From contig NZ_KB235958.1 of assembly GCF_000332355.1 (NCBI RefSeq), positions 1,220,270 through 1,267,334 on the forward strand: a DNA stretch of 47,065 nucleotides, read 5' to 3'. A program made the position numbers and the translations under genes. Of the stretch, positions 1 to 7,104 are shown piece by piece (the first letter of the stretch is position 1; each line of letters begins with the position of its first letter). The stretch comes from Baaleninema simplex PCC 7105 (GTDB lineage: Bacteria; Cyanobacteriota; Cyanobacteriia; Cyanobacteriales; Geitlerinemataceae). The notes under the pieces were generated by a model, which saw only the letters and a program-made list of their open reading frames with translations, ran no database searches and was not told the DNA's origin.

Positions 1-63
1 TGCTTCTCATTGAGATGGATGCGCAGAAAATCTTGGTAGAATGTCGGTAGCATTTTTTTGTTG

Positions 64-93
64 GGGTGGCCGCAAAACGCCACCCTCTTTTTT
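64..93 (+). terminator. Rho-independent terminator of an off-window gene
   Basis: The arms GGGTGGC (64-70) and GCCACCC (79-85) form a 7-bp GC-rich stem with an 8-nt loop, followed directly by TCTTTTTT. It most likely ends a plus-strand gene lying left of the window. The rest of 94-401 holds repeats but no convincing gene. Confidence 0.75.
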
Positions 94-248
94 GGGACTC
101 CTCTATTCTCTCAAACAATTGTCCCGTCTGGCTTCCGTCTACCTTGTCACCCTCTCAGCTTTATCGGACGCCGAGCGATTGAGAGCGACTAAAATGCGAT
201 CGAAACTCATAAAAATCTCCTTTGTTTGATGTTGTAAACGTTAAGATT

Positions 249-280
249 TCTCCTTATCTCCTCATCTCCTCATCTCCTTA
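249..280. repeat. Octanucleotide tandem repeat
   Basis: Four 8-bp units, TCTCCTTA, TCTCCTCA, TCTCCTCA and TCTCCTTA, stand head to tail in non-coding DNA. This resembles the short tandemly repeated repetitive (STRR) sequences known from cyanobacteria. Confidence 0.85.
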
Positions 281-296
281 TCGGTCGGTTGGGGGC

Positions 297-363
297 GGTG
301 CGTGACGCGGTAAAACTACTTTGGTCGGACTTCGACTACAGGGGGCGCCCGCGTCACGGCACC
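297..363. repeat. GTGACGCGG palindromic repeat, copy 1
   Basis: The left arm GGTGCGTGACGCGG (297-310) faces a right arm containing CCGCGTCAC and GCACC (about 349-363, one extra base). It is the most diverged of five copies in the window (others at 13935, 38663, 38751 and a variant at 40525). It lies downstream of the glycosyltransferase gene. Confidence 0.7.
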
Positions 364-401
364 CTACGGCTTCTCTCCCCCCCCTCTCTCTTGCTCCCTT
401 G

Positions 402-1688
402 CTACCTTGCGGCGGAACTGCTGGCGAAGAAGTCACGATAGAGCGTTTTGAGTTGGGCTTGATAGACGCCATCGATCTGTTTGGCGACGCTGTCCCAACT
501 GAAACGATCTTCGACTCGCTGGCGTCCGGCGTCTCCGAGACGATCGCGCCATTGGGGATCGTCTAAAATTCGCGCGATCGCTCGAGCAAAACCTTCTACG
601 TCTTTCGGGGGAACCAGCAAGCCGGTTTCTTCGGAAACCACTGTAAACTTCAATCCCCCGACGTTACTCGCAACGACGGGAGTGCGGCTGGCCATGGCTT
701 CGATGGGAACTAAGCCGAAGGGTTCGTAATGACTCGGAACGACGCAAACGTCGGCGGCGGCGAAGTATTTTGGGAGTTCGGTTCGATTCAACTGTCCGGT
801 AAAGGTGGTGCGATCGCTCAGGTTTAACTCGTTGACGATGGCCTCGATGCGTTCCCGTTCGTCGCCGTCTTTGTGGCCGGGACGACTTCCCCCAACGATG
901 GCGAGGCGGACGGAAAAGCGATCGCGCACTTGGGAATCGGCGACGGCTCGAACCAGGGTTTCGATTCCTTTGCGGGGGTCGAAGCGTCCGACGTACAATA
1001 CAAATTTTTCGTCGGGGGCTAATTTTAAGAGCTGTCTGGCGGTTTGGCGATCGATCGTACCGAAACGGTCGATATCGGTACCGCAGGGAACGATATCGAT
1101 CTCTCCTTTTTCTGAAACGTATTCTCTGAGATCCGATCGCTCTTGCGGACTCGTCGAAATTACGCGATCGGATTGCTCTAAACAGTCTTTTTCAATTTGT
1201 AAGCGAGTTTTGGCAATATCGGGAATCGATTCGACTGTATCGTACTTGACATAACCGAGGGAATGATATGTGTGAACCCAAGAAATCGGGCGGTGTTTGC
1301 GAAGTTCGCGACCGACCCAACCGGAAAGCCAGTAATTTGTATGAACTAACGGATGTAGCGTGTCGTCCGTTCGGGGAACTTGTAAAAATGCTTGTAAAAA
1401 TTCTGGCAAACACTCGAACAGTTCTTGTCGGTTGACAAAGCGTTCGGGCCCTGCGGTGAGGCGAATCGTCCGACAGCCTGGGTTGTGATGGACGACTGAT
1501 TCTTGGTTCGGATCGGTTTTGCGGGTAAACATATCGACTTGCCAACCTAATCGCGCTAACCCTTCTCCGATACGGCTTACGTAAACGTTTTGACCGCCTG
1601 CTTCTTCTTTACCGATCGCGATCGCCGGATCGCCGTGAACGGAGACAAGCGAAATATGACCGCGAGGTTTCTCAGGGGTGTAACTCAT
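402..1688 (-). CDS. GT-B fold glycosyltransferase (GT4-like)
   Basis: A 428-residue retaining-type glycosyltransferase. Near the N-terminus it carries the glycine-rich loop EEAGGQNVYV (about residues 28-37), typical of the sucrose-phosphate-synthase/MshA-like part of family GT4. Further on it has LYVGRFDPRKGIETLV and the C-terminal donor-site motif EPFGLVPIEAMASRTPVVAS with the two glutamates that bind the nucleotide sugar. The first half should bind the acceptor and the second the NDP-sugar. No signal peptide or membrane segment is visible, so it is probably cytosolic. It stands alone on the minus strand. Acceptor and donor cannot be read from the sequence; sucrose or envelope glycan synthesis are both possible. 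Confidence 0.85.
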   Translation of the reverse strand: MSYTPEKPRGHISLVSVHGDPAIAIGKEEAGGQNVYVSRIGEGLARLGWQVDMFTRKTDPNQESVVHHNPGCRTIRLTAGPERFVNRQELFECLPEFLQAFLQVPRTDDTLHPLVHTNYWLSGWVGRELRKHRPISWVHTYHSLGYVKYDTVESIPDIAKTRLQIEKDCLEQSDRVISTSPQERSDLREYVSEKGEIDIVPCGTDIDRFGTIDRQTARQLLKLAPDEKFVLYVGRFDPRKGIETLVRAVADSQVRDRFSVRLAIVGGSRPGHKDGDERERIEAIVNELNLSDRTTFTGQLNRTELPKYFAAADVCVVPSHYEPFGLVPIEAMASRTPVVASNVGGLKFTVVSEETGLLVPPKDVEGFARAIARILDDPQWRDRLGDAGRQRVEDRFSWDSVAKQIDGVYQAQLKTLYRDFFASSSAAR

Positions 1689-1746
1689 ACAGCAAATCCC
1701 TTAACTACTCCTACAGATGACGCTATTTCCATCGTCCTCTATCTTT

Positions 1747-1819
1747 AAAGGCGATCGCATCTATCGTTCGATGGAAATTTCAGATTTGGAGGAACGATGT
1801 CTCTGTTGCGATCGCCTTT
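1747..1819. repeat. Inverted repeat with HIP1 cores upstream of the glycosyltransferase
   Basis: Two perfect 13-bp arms, AAAGGCGATCGCA (1747-1759) and TGCGATCGCCTTT (1807-1819), each contain a HIP1 octamer and flank 47 bp. They lie in the 358-bp gap 1689-2046 between two divergent genes, so they could affect promoters, or simply be chance pairing of two HIP1 sites. Nothing else clear is seen in this gap. Confidence 0.55.
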
Positions 1820-2046
1820 TAATCTCGCGATTGCAAGGGCGATTTGGCTCGATTCACAAAAGTTAAGGTAAGTTTAAGGATGTTAATTAAATCCGCGAAA
1901 ACTCCTTCTAGACTTGCGATCGACCGTCTCCTTCGTTGCGATCGATACTCGTTTTTCAAGTCCGGCGCATTTCTCTTCGCCAAAACGCCAAGTTTGTAAG
2001 CGCATTTTTGCCACAATGGACGTAGCTGAATTCAATCGATAAACCA

Positions 2047-2496
2047 TTGACCAGTTATGCCCTCGCTCCTGTCGACGAATTACAAATCATCGCTCGTTTG
2101 GCTTTAACCCTTACCATTGGCGCAATTATTGGTATCGAACGAGAAGCGAAACGCAAAGCCGCAGGATTGCGAACCAATATGCTCGTGTCGTTCGGTTCGG
2201 CGTTAATTGTCCTCGTTCCCATTCAACTCGGTATCGCGCAAGAAAACCCCGAAGCCTTCATGCGAGCGGTTTCTGGTGTGGTTTCTGGCGTCGGCTTTAT
2301 TGGAGCGGGAACGATTTTGCAAAATCCTAAAATTCGTGGTTTGACCTCTGCTGCTGCTATTTGGATGTCGGCTGCGTTGGGAATTATTGTCGGAAGTGGC
2401 TTGTTAGGACTTGGATTTACGTGTTCTCTCGTGACCTGGGTTGTCTTACGAATGTTGGGAAAACTTGAAAAACGATGGTCGAAGTTAAAAAATTAA
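2047..2496 (+). CDS. MgtC/SapB family membrane protein
   Basis: A 149-residue protein with the MgtC/SapB pattern: a first helix followed by GAIIGIEREAKRKAAGLRTN (the IGIER-K-AGLRT signature, about residues 26-45), then LVSFGSALIVLVP, the glycine-rich helix SGVVSGVGFIGAGTIL, and LTSAAAIWMSAALGIIVGSG. At least four hydrophobic segments place it in the cytoplasmic membrane. Family members are linked to Mg2+ limitation or modulation of membrane ATPases, but the role here is unknown. The start is TTG with no good Shine-Dalgarno sequence; no in-frame ATG lies near. Its stop codon lies in the 8-bp target duplication of a mobile element that begins at the next base. Confidence 0.85.
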   Translation: MTSYALAPVDELQIIARLALTLTIGAIIGIEREAKRKAAGLRTNMLVSFGSALIVLVPIQLGIAQENPEAFMRAVSGVVSGVGFIGAGTILQNPKIRGLTSAAAIWMSAALGIIVGSGLLGLGFTCSLVTWVVLRMLGKLEKRWSKLKN

Positions 2497-2617
2497 GGGT
2501 CTTCGGAGTTTGTGGTTATAAATGTATAGCATGATACAAAAAATTGAAGATTCGAGAGCCAAAACCCTTGAAATCTCGTGAAGTTAGTTTTTCTGTCACC
2601 CTAAACTCCGAAGAGCC
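2497..2617. mobile_element. 121-bp MITE with 8-bp target duplication (family A, copy 1)
   Basis: The terminal inverted repeats are GGGTCTTCGGAGTTT at the left and the complement of GGCTCTTCGGAGTTT at the right (one mismatch in 15). Perfect 8-bp direct repeats AAAATTAA flank it at 2489-2496 and 2618-2625. There is no coding capacity. GG-TCTTC ends with an 8-bp duplication fit ISL3-type elements; that assignment is inference. A relative is at 39725-39846 and a more distant one at 9337-9482. Confidence 0.85.
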
Positions 2618-2638
2618 AAAATTAAATGCGATAAATTG

Positions 2639-2670
2639 TCGATCTTTTTAAAAAGATCGATTTATTTTTT
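2639..2670 (+). terminator. AT-rich palindrome with T-rich tail
   Basis: A perfect 22-bp palindrome reads TCGATCTTTTT followed by its complement, then TTTATTTTTT. It could end transcription from the MgtC-type gene. The low GC of the stem makes this uncertain. Confidence 0.35.
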
Positions 2671-2671
2671 A

Positions 2672-2777
2672 TATGGCAATCCCAAATGAATCGTCAAAAA
2701 TTAAAACACCAGAAAAAAGCCTGATTCCCTGTTCCCTATTCGCGATTTTATTAAACAACTGATTTAGGGTTGCTATA
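2672..2777. mobile_element. Possible degenerate MITE with TATA-type ends
   Basis: The ends TATGGCAATCCCAAATGA (2672-2689) and the complement of TATAGCAACCCTAAATCA (2760-2777) match at 14 of 18 positions. The interior is AT-rich and non-coding. The ends and TA-rich flanks are compatible with a Tc1/IS630-like non-autonomous element, but it is eroded. Confidence 0.4.
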
Positions 2778-2802
2778 TTACTAATCTTTTTTAAAACTCA
2801 AA

Positions 2803-2890
2803 GGGGTTTGAGGTGCAGAACAACATCAAACGAGACTGCATATCTCGTGCTTTTTGTCAATACTCTGTTTTTAACAGTTTTCTGCACCCC
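2803..2890. mobile_element. Possible short inverted-repeat element (GGTGCAGAA ends)
   Basis: GAGGTGCAGAAC near 2810 pairs with TTTTCTGCACCCC ending at 2890. The interior is about 55 bp and non-coding. No clear target duplication was found, so this may be a remnant or a hairpin. Confidence 0.35.
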
Positions 2891-2927
2891 TAAACCAAAG
2901 ATTCAGGTTCAAGTTGGGTCGTTCGAC

Positions 2928-3080
2928 GGGTGCATCTCAACTTTTGCAAAAACATCAGTTTGGGGTGGCAAAATTCCCGATTAGCACTTCAGGCATAAGA
3001 TCCCCGGCATCTCCAAGATGCCGGGGATCTGGAAATTGAGTGCGCCCAATTCGATGAATTTACATTTTTGAGATGCACCC
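2928..3080. mobile_element. 153-bp MITE with 8-bp target duplication (family B)
   Basis: The ends are GGGTGCATCTCAA at the left and TTGAGATGCACCC at the right, a perfect 13-bp terminal inverted repeat. Perfect 8-bp direct repeats CGTTCGAC flank the element at 2920-2927 and 3081-3088. It has no reading frame of note. A perfect 15-bp hairpin is nested inside at 2998-3030. Its ends resemble those of the element at 9152-9293 (GGGAGCATCCC). Confidence 0.85.
2998..3030. repeat. Perfect 15-bp hairpin inside the MITE
   Basis: The arms AGATCCCCGGCATCT (2998-3012) and AGATGCCGGGGATCT (3016-3030) are exact complements around the loop CCA. Palindromes of the GATCCCC...GGGGATC type are common dispersed repeats in cyanobacteria. 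No T-run follows, so it is not a standard terminator. Confidence 0.85.
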
Positions 3081-3164
3081 CGTTCGACGAGCCTCGCATG
3101 GAATAAAAACCGATTCCGATCGAGGTTTGAACTTAGCCGATCCTCGAGCCAACCGACGGGCTAA

Positions 3165-3749
3165 TTAAGACTTGAAATAGTCAGGTTCGTTCCCCGGTTT
3201 CCATTTAATGTTGCAGCCGACACTGGGTTTACGATCGCTCTCGAGGGGGCGATCGCTCAAAACCGCTTCGATCGCCGCCCGCAAATCCTTCCCGTTCACG
3301 GGTTTGTCGTTTCCGGGGCGGCTGTCGTCAAGTTGTCCGGCGTAAAACAGTTGGCGATCGCCGTCGAACAAGAAAAAGTCCGGCGTACAAGCGGCGGTAT
3401 AAGCTTTCGCCACTTCCTGAGTTTCGTCGTAACACACGGGAAAGTTAAACCCGCACTCTTGCGCCATCGCTTTCAAATTTTCTGGAGAATCGTCCGGGTA
3501 GTTTTCCACATCGTTGGAACTAACGGCCACGATTCCCAATCCGCGATCGCCATAGTCTCGACCAATATTAGCCAGTTCGCCGCGAACGTGCTTGACGAAC
3601 GGACAGTGTTCGCACAGAAAAATGACGAGTAACGCTTTTTTATCTGAAAAAGTATCGAGAGAAATCGTGTTTCCTGAGACCATATCCGGTAGCGAAAACG
3701 AAGGAGCAGACACCCCGAGATCCAACATTGTCGAAGGCGTGAGAACCAT
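3165..3749 (-). CDS. Thioredoxin-like/peroxiredoxin-like protein
   Basis: A 194-residue thioredoxin-fold protein of the AhpC/TSA-redoxin type. The N-terminal part GVSAPSFSLPDMVSG is the usual redoxin opening. The active-site stretch VIFLCEHCPFVKHVRGEL (about residues 43-60) contains a CxxC pair (Cys-Glu-His-Cys), and YTAACTPDFFLFDGD follows with the cis-Pro region. It has no signal peptide, so a cytosolic thiol oxidoreductase or peroxidase is likely. Family members in cyanobacteria are usually annotated as thioredoxin family protein. The substrate is unknown. It is followed downstream by the MITE cluster and may be co-transcribed with the small secreted-protein gene upstream (53 bp gap). Confidence 0.85.
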   Translation of the reverse strand: MVLTPSTMLDLGVSAPSFSLPDMVSGNTISLDTFSDKKALLVIFLCEHCPFVKHVRGELANIGRDYGDRGLGIVAVSSNDVENYPDDSPENLKAMAQECGFNFPVCYDETQEVAKAYTAACTPDFFLFDGDRQLFYAGQLDDSRPGNDKPVNGKDLRAAIEAVLSDRPLESDRKPSVGCNIKWKPGNEPDYFKS

Positions 3750-3802
3750 AACAAAACTCCGTCAAACATAAGGTACACGCTTTCTCAGGTTAAAAAACGT
3801 TG

Positions 3803-4105
3803 CTAGTAATTGCAAACGTAGTTCAACATATTTTGCGTGGCTTCGCTTTGGGGCGTGTAGGTTCCATACCCTTCGGCGTACCACTGATTGCTACTGCAAT
3901 AGGCGATCGCGTCGATAACCTCATTGCCGATGCTGTAGGTAAAGTACAAGTTACCGTCGAACCAGCCAATACTGTCGCGATCGACCGCCACCACTTCCCC
4001 CGTCGAGGCAGTCCCCATGCGAATCCAGTACGCAGCGAAAGCGGGAGAGGCCGCGACGACCGTAGAAACTGCTGCCATCGCCGCTAAAATTCGATGACGT
4101 GTCAT
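3803..4105 (-). CDS. Small secreted protein, surface-adhesin-E-like layout
   Basis: I place the start at the ATG at 4105, because AAAGGAG lies 8 nt upstream; an upstream in-frame start at 4132 would add nine residues before the signal peptide. The 100-residue product begins with a clear signal peptide (MTRHRILAAMAAVSTVVAASPAFA). The mature part of about 76 residues starts YWIRMGTASTGEVVAVDRDS and has two cysteines, one in AYCSSNQW and one near the end (NYVCNY), which could form a disulfide. The pattern of an opening Trp, a central Asp-Ser and paired Cys is reminiscent of small exported cyanobacterial proteins related to surface-adhesin protein E, but similarity is weak and the function is unknown. 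Confidence 0.7.
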   Translation of the reverse strand: MTRHRILAAMAAVSTVVAASPAFAAYWIRMGTASTGEVVAVDRDSIGWFDGNLYFTYSIGNEVIDAIAYCSSNQWYAEGYGTYTPQSEATQNMLNYVCNY

Positions 4106-4313
4106 GCCAAAAATCTCCTTTAAACCCGGCACCTGTTAACTTTCATTGTGGAATACCCCTCTACCGAAAAACGTAAAGTTGCAACGAAACGTTACGGCAA
4201 TGCCAAGCACGCGGGAGGAATTCAAAATAAAACCCAAAAAATGACACATCCCCCACAGACCCCAGTTAGAGTAAAGGCAAATATCGGATCGTCTACCGAC
4301 AACAGCCAAGCCA

Positions 4314-5435
4314 ATGACAAAAACCCACCAGCGAATCGGAATTCTCACCAGTGGCGGCGACTGTCCCGGGCTAAACGCGGCGATCCGAGCCGTAGTCAGC
4401 CACGCGACGCTGACCTTTGGCTGGGAAGTTCTCGGAATTCCCTACGCAACTCAAGGATTGCTCGATCGCAAAGCGGTCGCCCTCACGGTACACGGCCTCG
4501 ATATGCGAGGCATCGATCCGCTGTTGAGTACCGGGGGAACCATTCTCGGGTCGATCAACCGAGGGCCGACAGAAGCTCGCGCGGACGAGATTATCGAGGG
4601 GTATCGCGCCTTAGATCTCGACGCTTTGATCGGAATTGGCGGTGACGGGAGTTTGGCGATTTTATCTCAACTGGCTCGCAAAGGCGGTTGGAACTTCGTC
4701 GGCATTCCCAAAACCATCGATAACGACGTGGCCGTCACCGAACGGTCGATCGGCTTCGATACCGCAGTAAACACCCTCGTTGATGCTCTCCACAAACTCA
4801 GTTATACCGCCGCCAGTCACGATCGCGTGATGGTCGTCGAAACAATGGGACGGGATTCGGGACATTTGGCCTTACACGCCGGAATCGCAGGCGGTGCTGA
4901 CGTGATTCTCATTCCCGAAATTCCCTACACCATCGGCGGCGTTCGCAAAAAACTCGACGAACTGCGCGATCGCTGGGGACATCGATTCGCGATCGTCGTC
5001 GTGGCCGAAGGCGCAAAAACCCTATCGGGCGAATCTCGGGCTTACACCGACGCCCAAGGAGAAATCCGCTTGCGCGGGATCGGCAACTACATCGCCGACG
5101 AAATCTGCCGTTACACGAAAAACACGATCGAAGCTCGCGTTACCGTCCTCGGCCACGTCCAGCGGGGTGGAACGCCATCGGCGTTCGATCGCGTTCTGGC
5201 CTCTGCTTTGGGCAAAGCTGCCGTCGATCTCGTCGCTGACGAACGCTTCGGTCAGGTGGTGGTTTGGAAAAACGGGGAAGTCGCCGACGTATCGATCGCC
5301 GAAGTCTGCGCCCAAAGTCCTACCTACGTCGATCCCCAAAGTTGTCTCGTCAAAACAGCCCGAGGATTGGGAATTTATATGGGAGAACTCAACACGACTG
5401 CGATTGCGCCGTTAGTCGGTTCGATCGCCCGCTGA
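4314..5435 (+). CDS. pfkA: 6-phosphofructokinase
   Basis: A 373-residue phosphofructokinase that phosphorylates fructose 6-phosphate in upper glycolysis. The N-terminal nucleotide loop is ILTSGGDCPGLNAAIRA (residues 10-26). GIGGDGS (107-113) has the Gly typical of ATP-using enzymes, where PPi-dependent forms usually have Asp. The catalytic PKTIDND lies at 132-138, followed by GFDTA, METMGRDSGHLA and LGHVQRGG (fructose 6-phosphate site). All catalytic signatures are present and the length is normal. The start ATG has no strong Shine-Dalgarno sequence. It is followed 153 bp later by pyruvate kinase on the same strand, so the two irreversible glycolytic steps are probably expressed together. Confidence 0.95.
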   Translation: MTKTHQRIGILTSGGDCPGLNAAIRAVVSHATLTFGWEVLGIPYATQGLLDRKAVALTVHGLDMRGIDPLLSTGGTILGSINRGPTEARADEIIEGYRALDLDALIGIGGDGSLAILSQLARKGGWNFVGIPKTIDNDVAVTERSIGFDTAVNTLVDALHKLSYTAASHDRVMVVETMGRDSGHLALHAGIAGGADVILIPEIPYTIGGVRKKLDELRDRWGHRFAIVVVAEGAKTLSGESRAYTDAQGEIRLRGIGNYIADEICRYTKNTIEARVTVLGHVQRGGTPSAFDRVLASALGKAAVDLVADERFGQVVVWKNGEVADVSIAEVCAQSPTYVDPQSCLVKTARGLGIYMGELNTTAIAPLVGSIAR

Positions 5436-5588
5436 GACTGACGCCATCTCACACAAACAACAGGAAATATAGAGCGCGGTGGATGTTGTCCGCCCTACAC
5501 GACAATTTTGCTCGATCGTTCCCCAACTGTAACGAGAACGTAATTAGGGCAACCCCCTCGACACGATAAATCAGCTTTTAGGTGTTTT

Positions 5589-7016
5589 ATGCGACGCACC
5601 AAAATTATCTGCACGGTCGGTCCGGCAACTTGTTCGCCGACAATGCTCGAATCTCTTGCGGCGGCAGGTATGAACGTCGCCCGCCTCAATTTCTCTCACG
5701 GCAGTCACGAATTTCACGCTCAAACGATCGATACCATTCAACGCCTGCGGGTCGATCTCAATATGCCCGTGGCCGTGTTGCAAGACCTCTGCGGTCCGAA
5801 AATTCGCTTGGGATCGTTACCGCCAGAAGGATTAGAAGTCCAAGCCGGCCAGGAAGTTACGTTTGTCGCCACGGAATCGGGCGATAATATTCACGAAATT
5901 CCCCTTCCCGTACCGATGGTGTTTGCCATCGTCCGTAAGGGAGAACCGCTGTTGATTAACGACGGACGGGTCAAGTTCGTCGTCACCGGACGCACGGCCG
6001 ATACCATTCGCGCCCAAGCGACCATCGGCGGCGTTTTGCTGTCCCGTAAAGGGGTGAACTTACCGCAAACTCACTTACCGATGACGTCGGTAACGGAGAA
6101 AGATTTGCTCGATTTGCGCTTTGGCTTGAAACACAATGTCGATTGGGTAGCGGTGTCTTTCGTGCGATCGGTTCTCGATATCGAACCGGTTCAACGGACG
6201 ATCGAGGCCGCTGGGGCAAAAACTCGCGTCATCGCCAAAATCGAGAAACGGGAGGCGATCGACGATTTCGATAACATTCTTGCAGCCGCCGACGGCATTC
6301 TCATCGCGCGGGGAGACATGGGGGTCGAACTCCCCATGCACGAAGTACCGTTGATTCAAAAGGACATTATTCGACGCTGTAACGAGGCGGGAAAACCGGT
6401 GATTACGGCGACGCAGATGTTGGAGTCGATGATCGACGCCCCCGATCCCACTCGGGCTGAGGCGACGGACGTGGCGAACTCGATTCTCGACGGAACCGAC
6501 GCGATCATGCTTTCTGGAGAAACGGCGGTGGGTCACTATCCCATCGAAGCGGTGAAGGTGATGCGGGATATTGCCTTGGAAACGGAGCAGGTTTTGCCGC
6601 GATCGAAGTATCCGAAAGCGGGTCAACCTGGCGATCTCAGCGTGACGGAGTCGGTGGCGGCATCGGTCTGTCGCATTGCCACGGAAGTCGATGCGAAGGC
6701 GATCTTCTGTAATACTTCGTCTGGGGGAACGGCGCGATCGATCTCGAAATACCGCCCCTATCCGCCGATTATTGCCTTTACGCCGGAAGAGTCCACCCAG
6801 TACCAGCTTTCGTTATCCTGGGGCGTTCAACCCTGCTTGATTCCCACGGTTCACAGTTCTGACGAGATGATGGTGACGGTGGTGAATACCTCCGTGGAAC
6901 GGGGTTTGGTGGAAAAAGGCGACAAGGTGGTGATTACTTCGGGGGTTCCGATTGGGATGCCGGGAAGCACCAGTTTGATTAAGGTTCACACCATCGGACA
7001 GGCGATCGTGGCGTAA
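5589..7016 (+). CDS. pyk: Pyruvate kinase
   Basis: A 475-residue pyruvate kinase converting phosphoenolpyruvate and ADP to pyruvate and ATP. Visible motifs are TKIICTVGPATCSP at the N-terminus, RLNFSHGSHEFH, LCGPKIRLGSLP (which begins the B domain), VIAKIEKREAIDDFDNIL with the catalytic Lys, ILIARGDMGVELP for metal binding, and ITATQMLESMIDAPDPTRAEATDVANS. The C-terminal regulatory domain has NTSSGGTARSISKYRP and ends near GSTSLIKVHTIG. It lacks the extra PEP-utiliser-like C-terminal domain seen in the longer (about 590-residue) cyanobacterial isoform. The ATG follows pfkA in the same direction. Confidence 0.95.
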   Translation: MRRTKIICTVGPATCSPTMLESLAAAGMNVARLNFSHGSHEFHAQTIDTIQRLRVDLNMPVAVLQDLCGPKIRLGSLPPEGLEVQAGQEVTFVATESGDNIHEIPLPVPMVFAIVRKGEPLLINDGRVKFVVTGRTADTIRAQATIGGVLLSRKGVNLPQTHLPMTSVTEKDLLDLRFGLKHNVDWVAVSFVRSVLDIEPVQRTIEAAGAKTRVIAKIEKREAIDDFDNILAAADGILIARGDMGVELPMHEVPLIQKDIIRRCNEAGKPVITATQMLESMIDAPDPTRAEATDVANSILDGTDAIMLSGETAVGHYPIEAVKVMRDIALETEQVLPRSKYPKAGQPGDLSVTESVAASVCRIATEVDAKAIFCNTSSGGTARSISKYRPYPPIIAFTPEESTQYQLSLSWGVQPCLIPTVHSSDEMMVTVVNTSVERGLVEKGDKVVITSGVPIGMPGSTSLIKVHTIGQAIVA

Positions 7017-7028
7017 GGCTTTTCTGGG

Positions 7029-7080
7029 GGCGATCGCAGTGGGGTTATGAACGGACAACGCTGGCCACACTGCGATCGCC
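7029..7080. repeat. HIP1 inverted repeat between convergent genes
   Basis: Arms of 13 bp, GGCGATCGCAGTG (7029-7041) and CACTGCGATCGCC (7068-7080), are perfect complements around a 26-nt loop. It sits between the convergent ends of pyk and the pentapeptide gene. It could act as a two-way hairpin terminator, but no T-run follows. Confidence 0.6.
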
Positions 7081-7104
7081 ATTCGAGAGCCAAACCTAAA
7101 AATT

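Noticed and set aside
41-229. 62-residue plus-strand frame near the window start
   Set aside because: It overlaps the terminator at 64-93 and has no ribosome site or protein-like conservation.
1819-2016. 65-residue minus-strand frame in the 1689-2046 gap
   Set aside because: It shows no recognisable domain and basic, shadow-like composition, and it runs into the HIP1 inverted repeat.
2998-3030. Rho-independent terminator
   Set aside because: The stem is perfect, but no T-run follows on either strand and it sits inside a mobile element.
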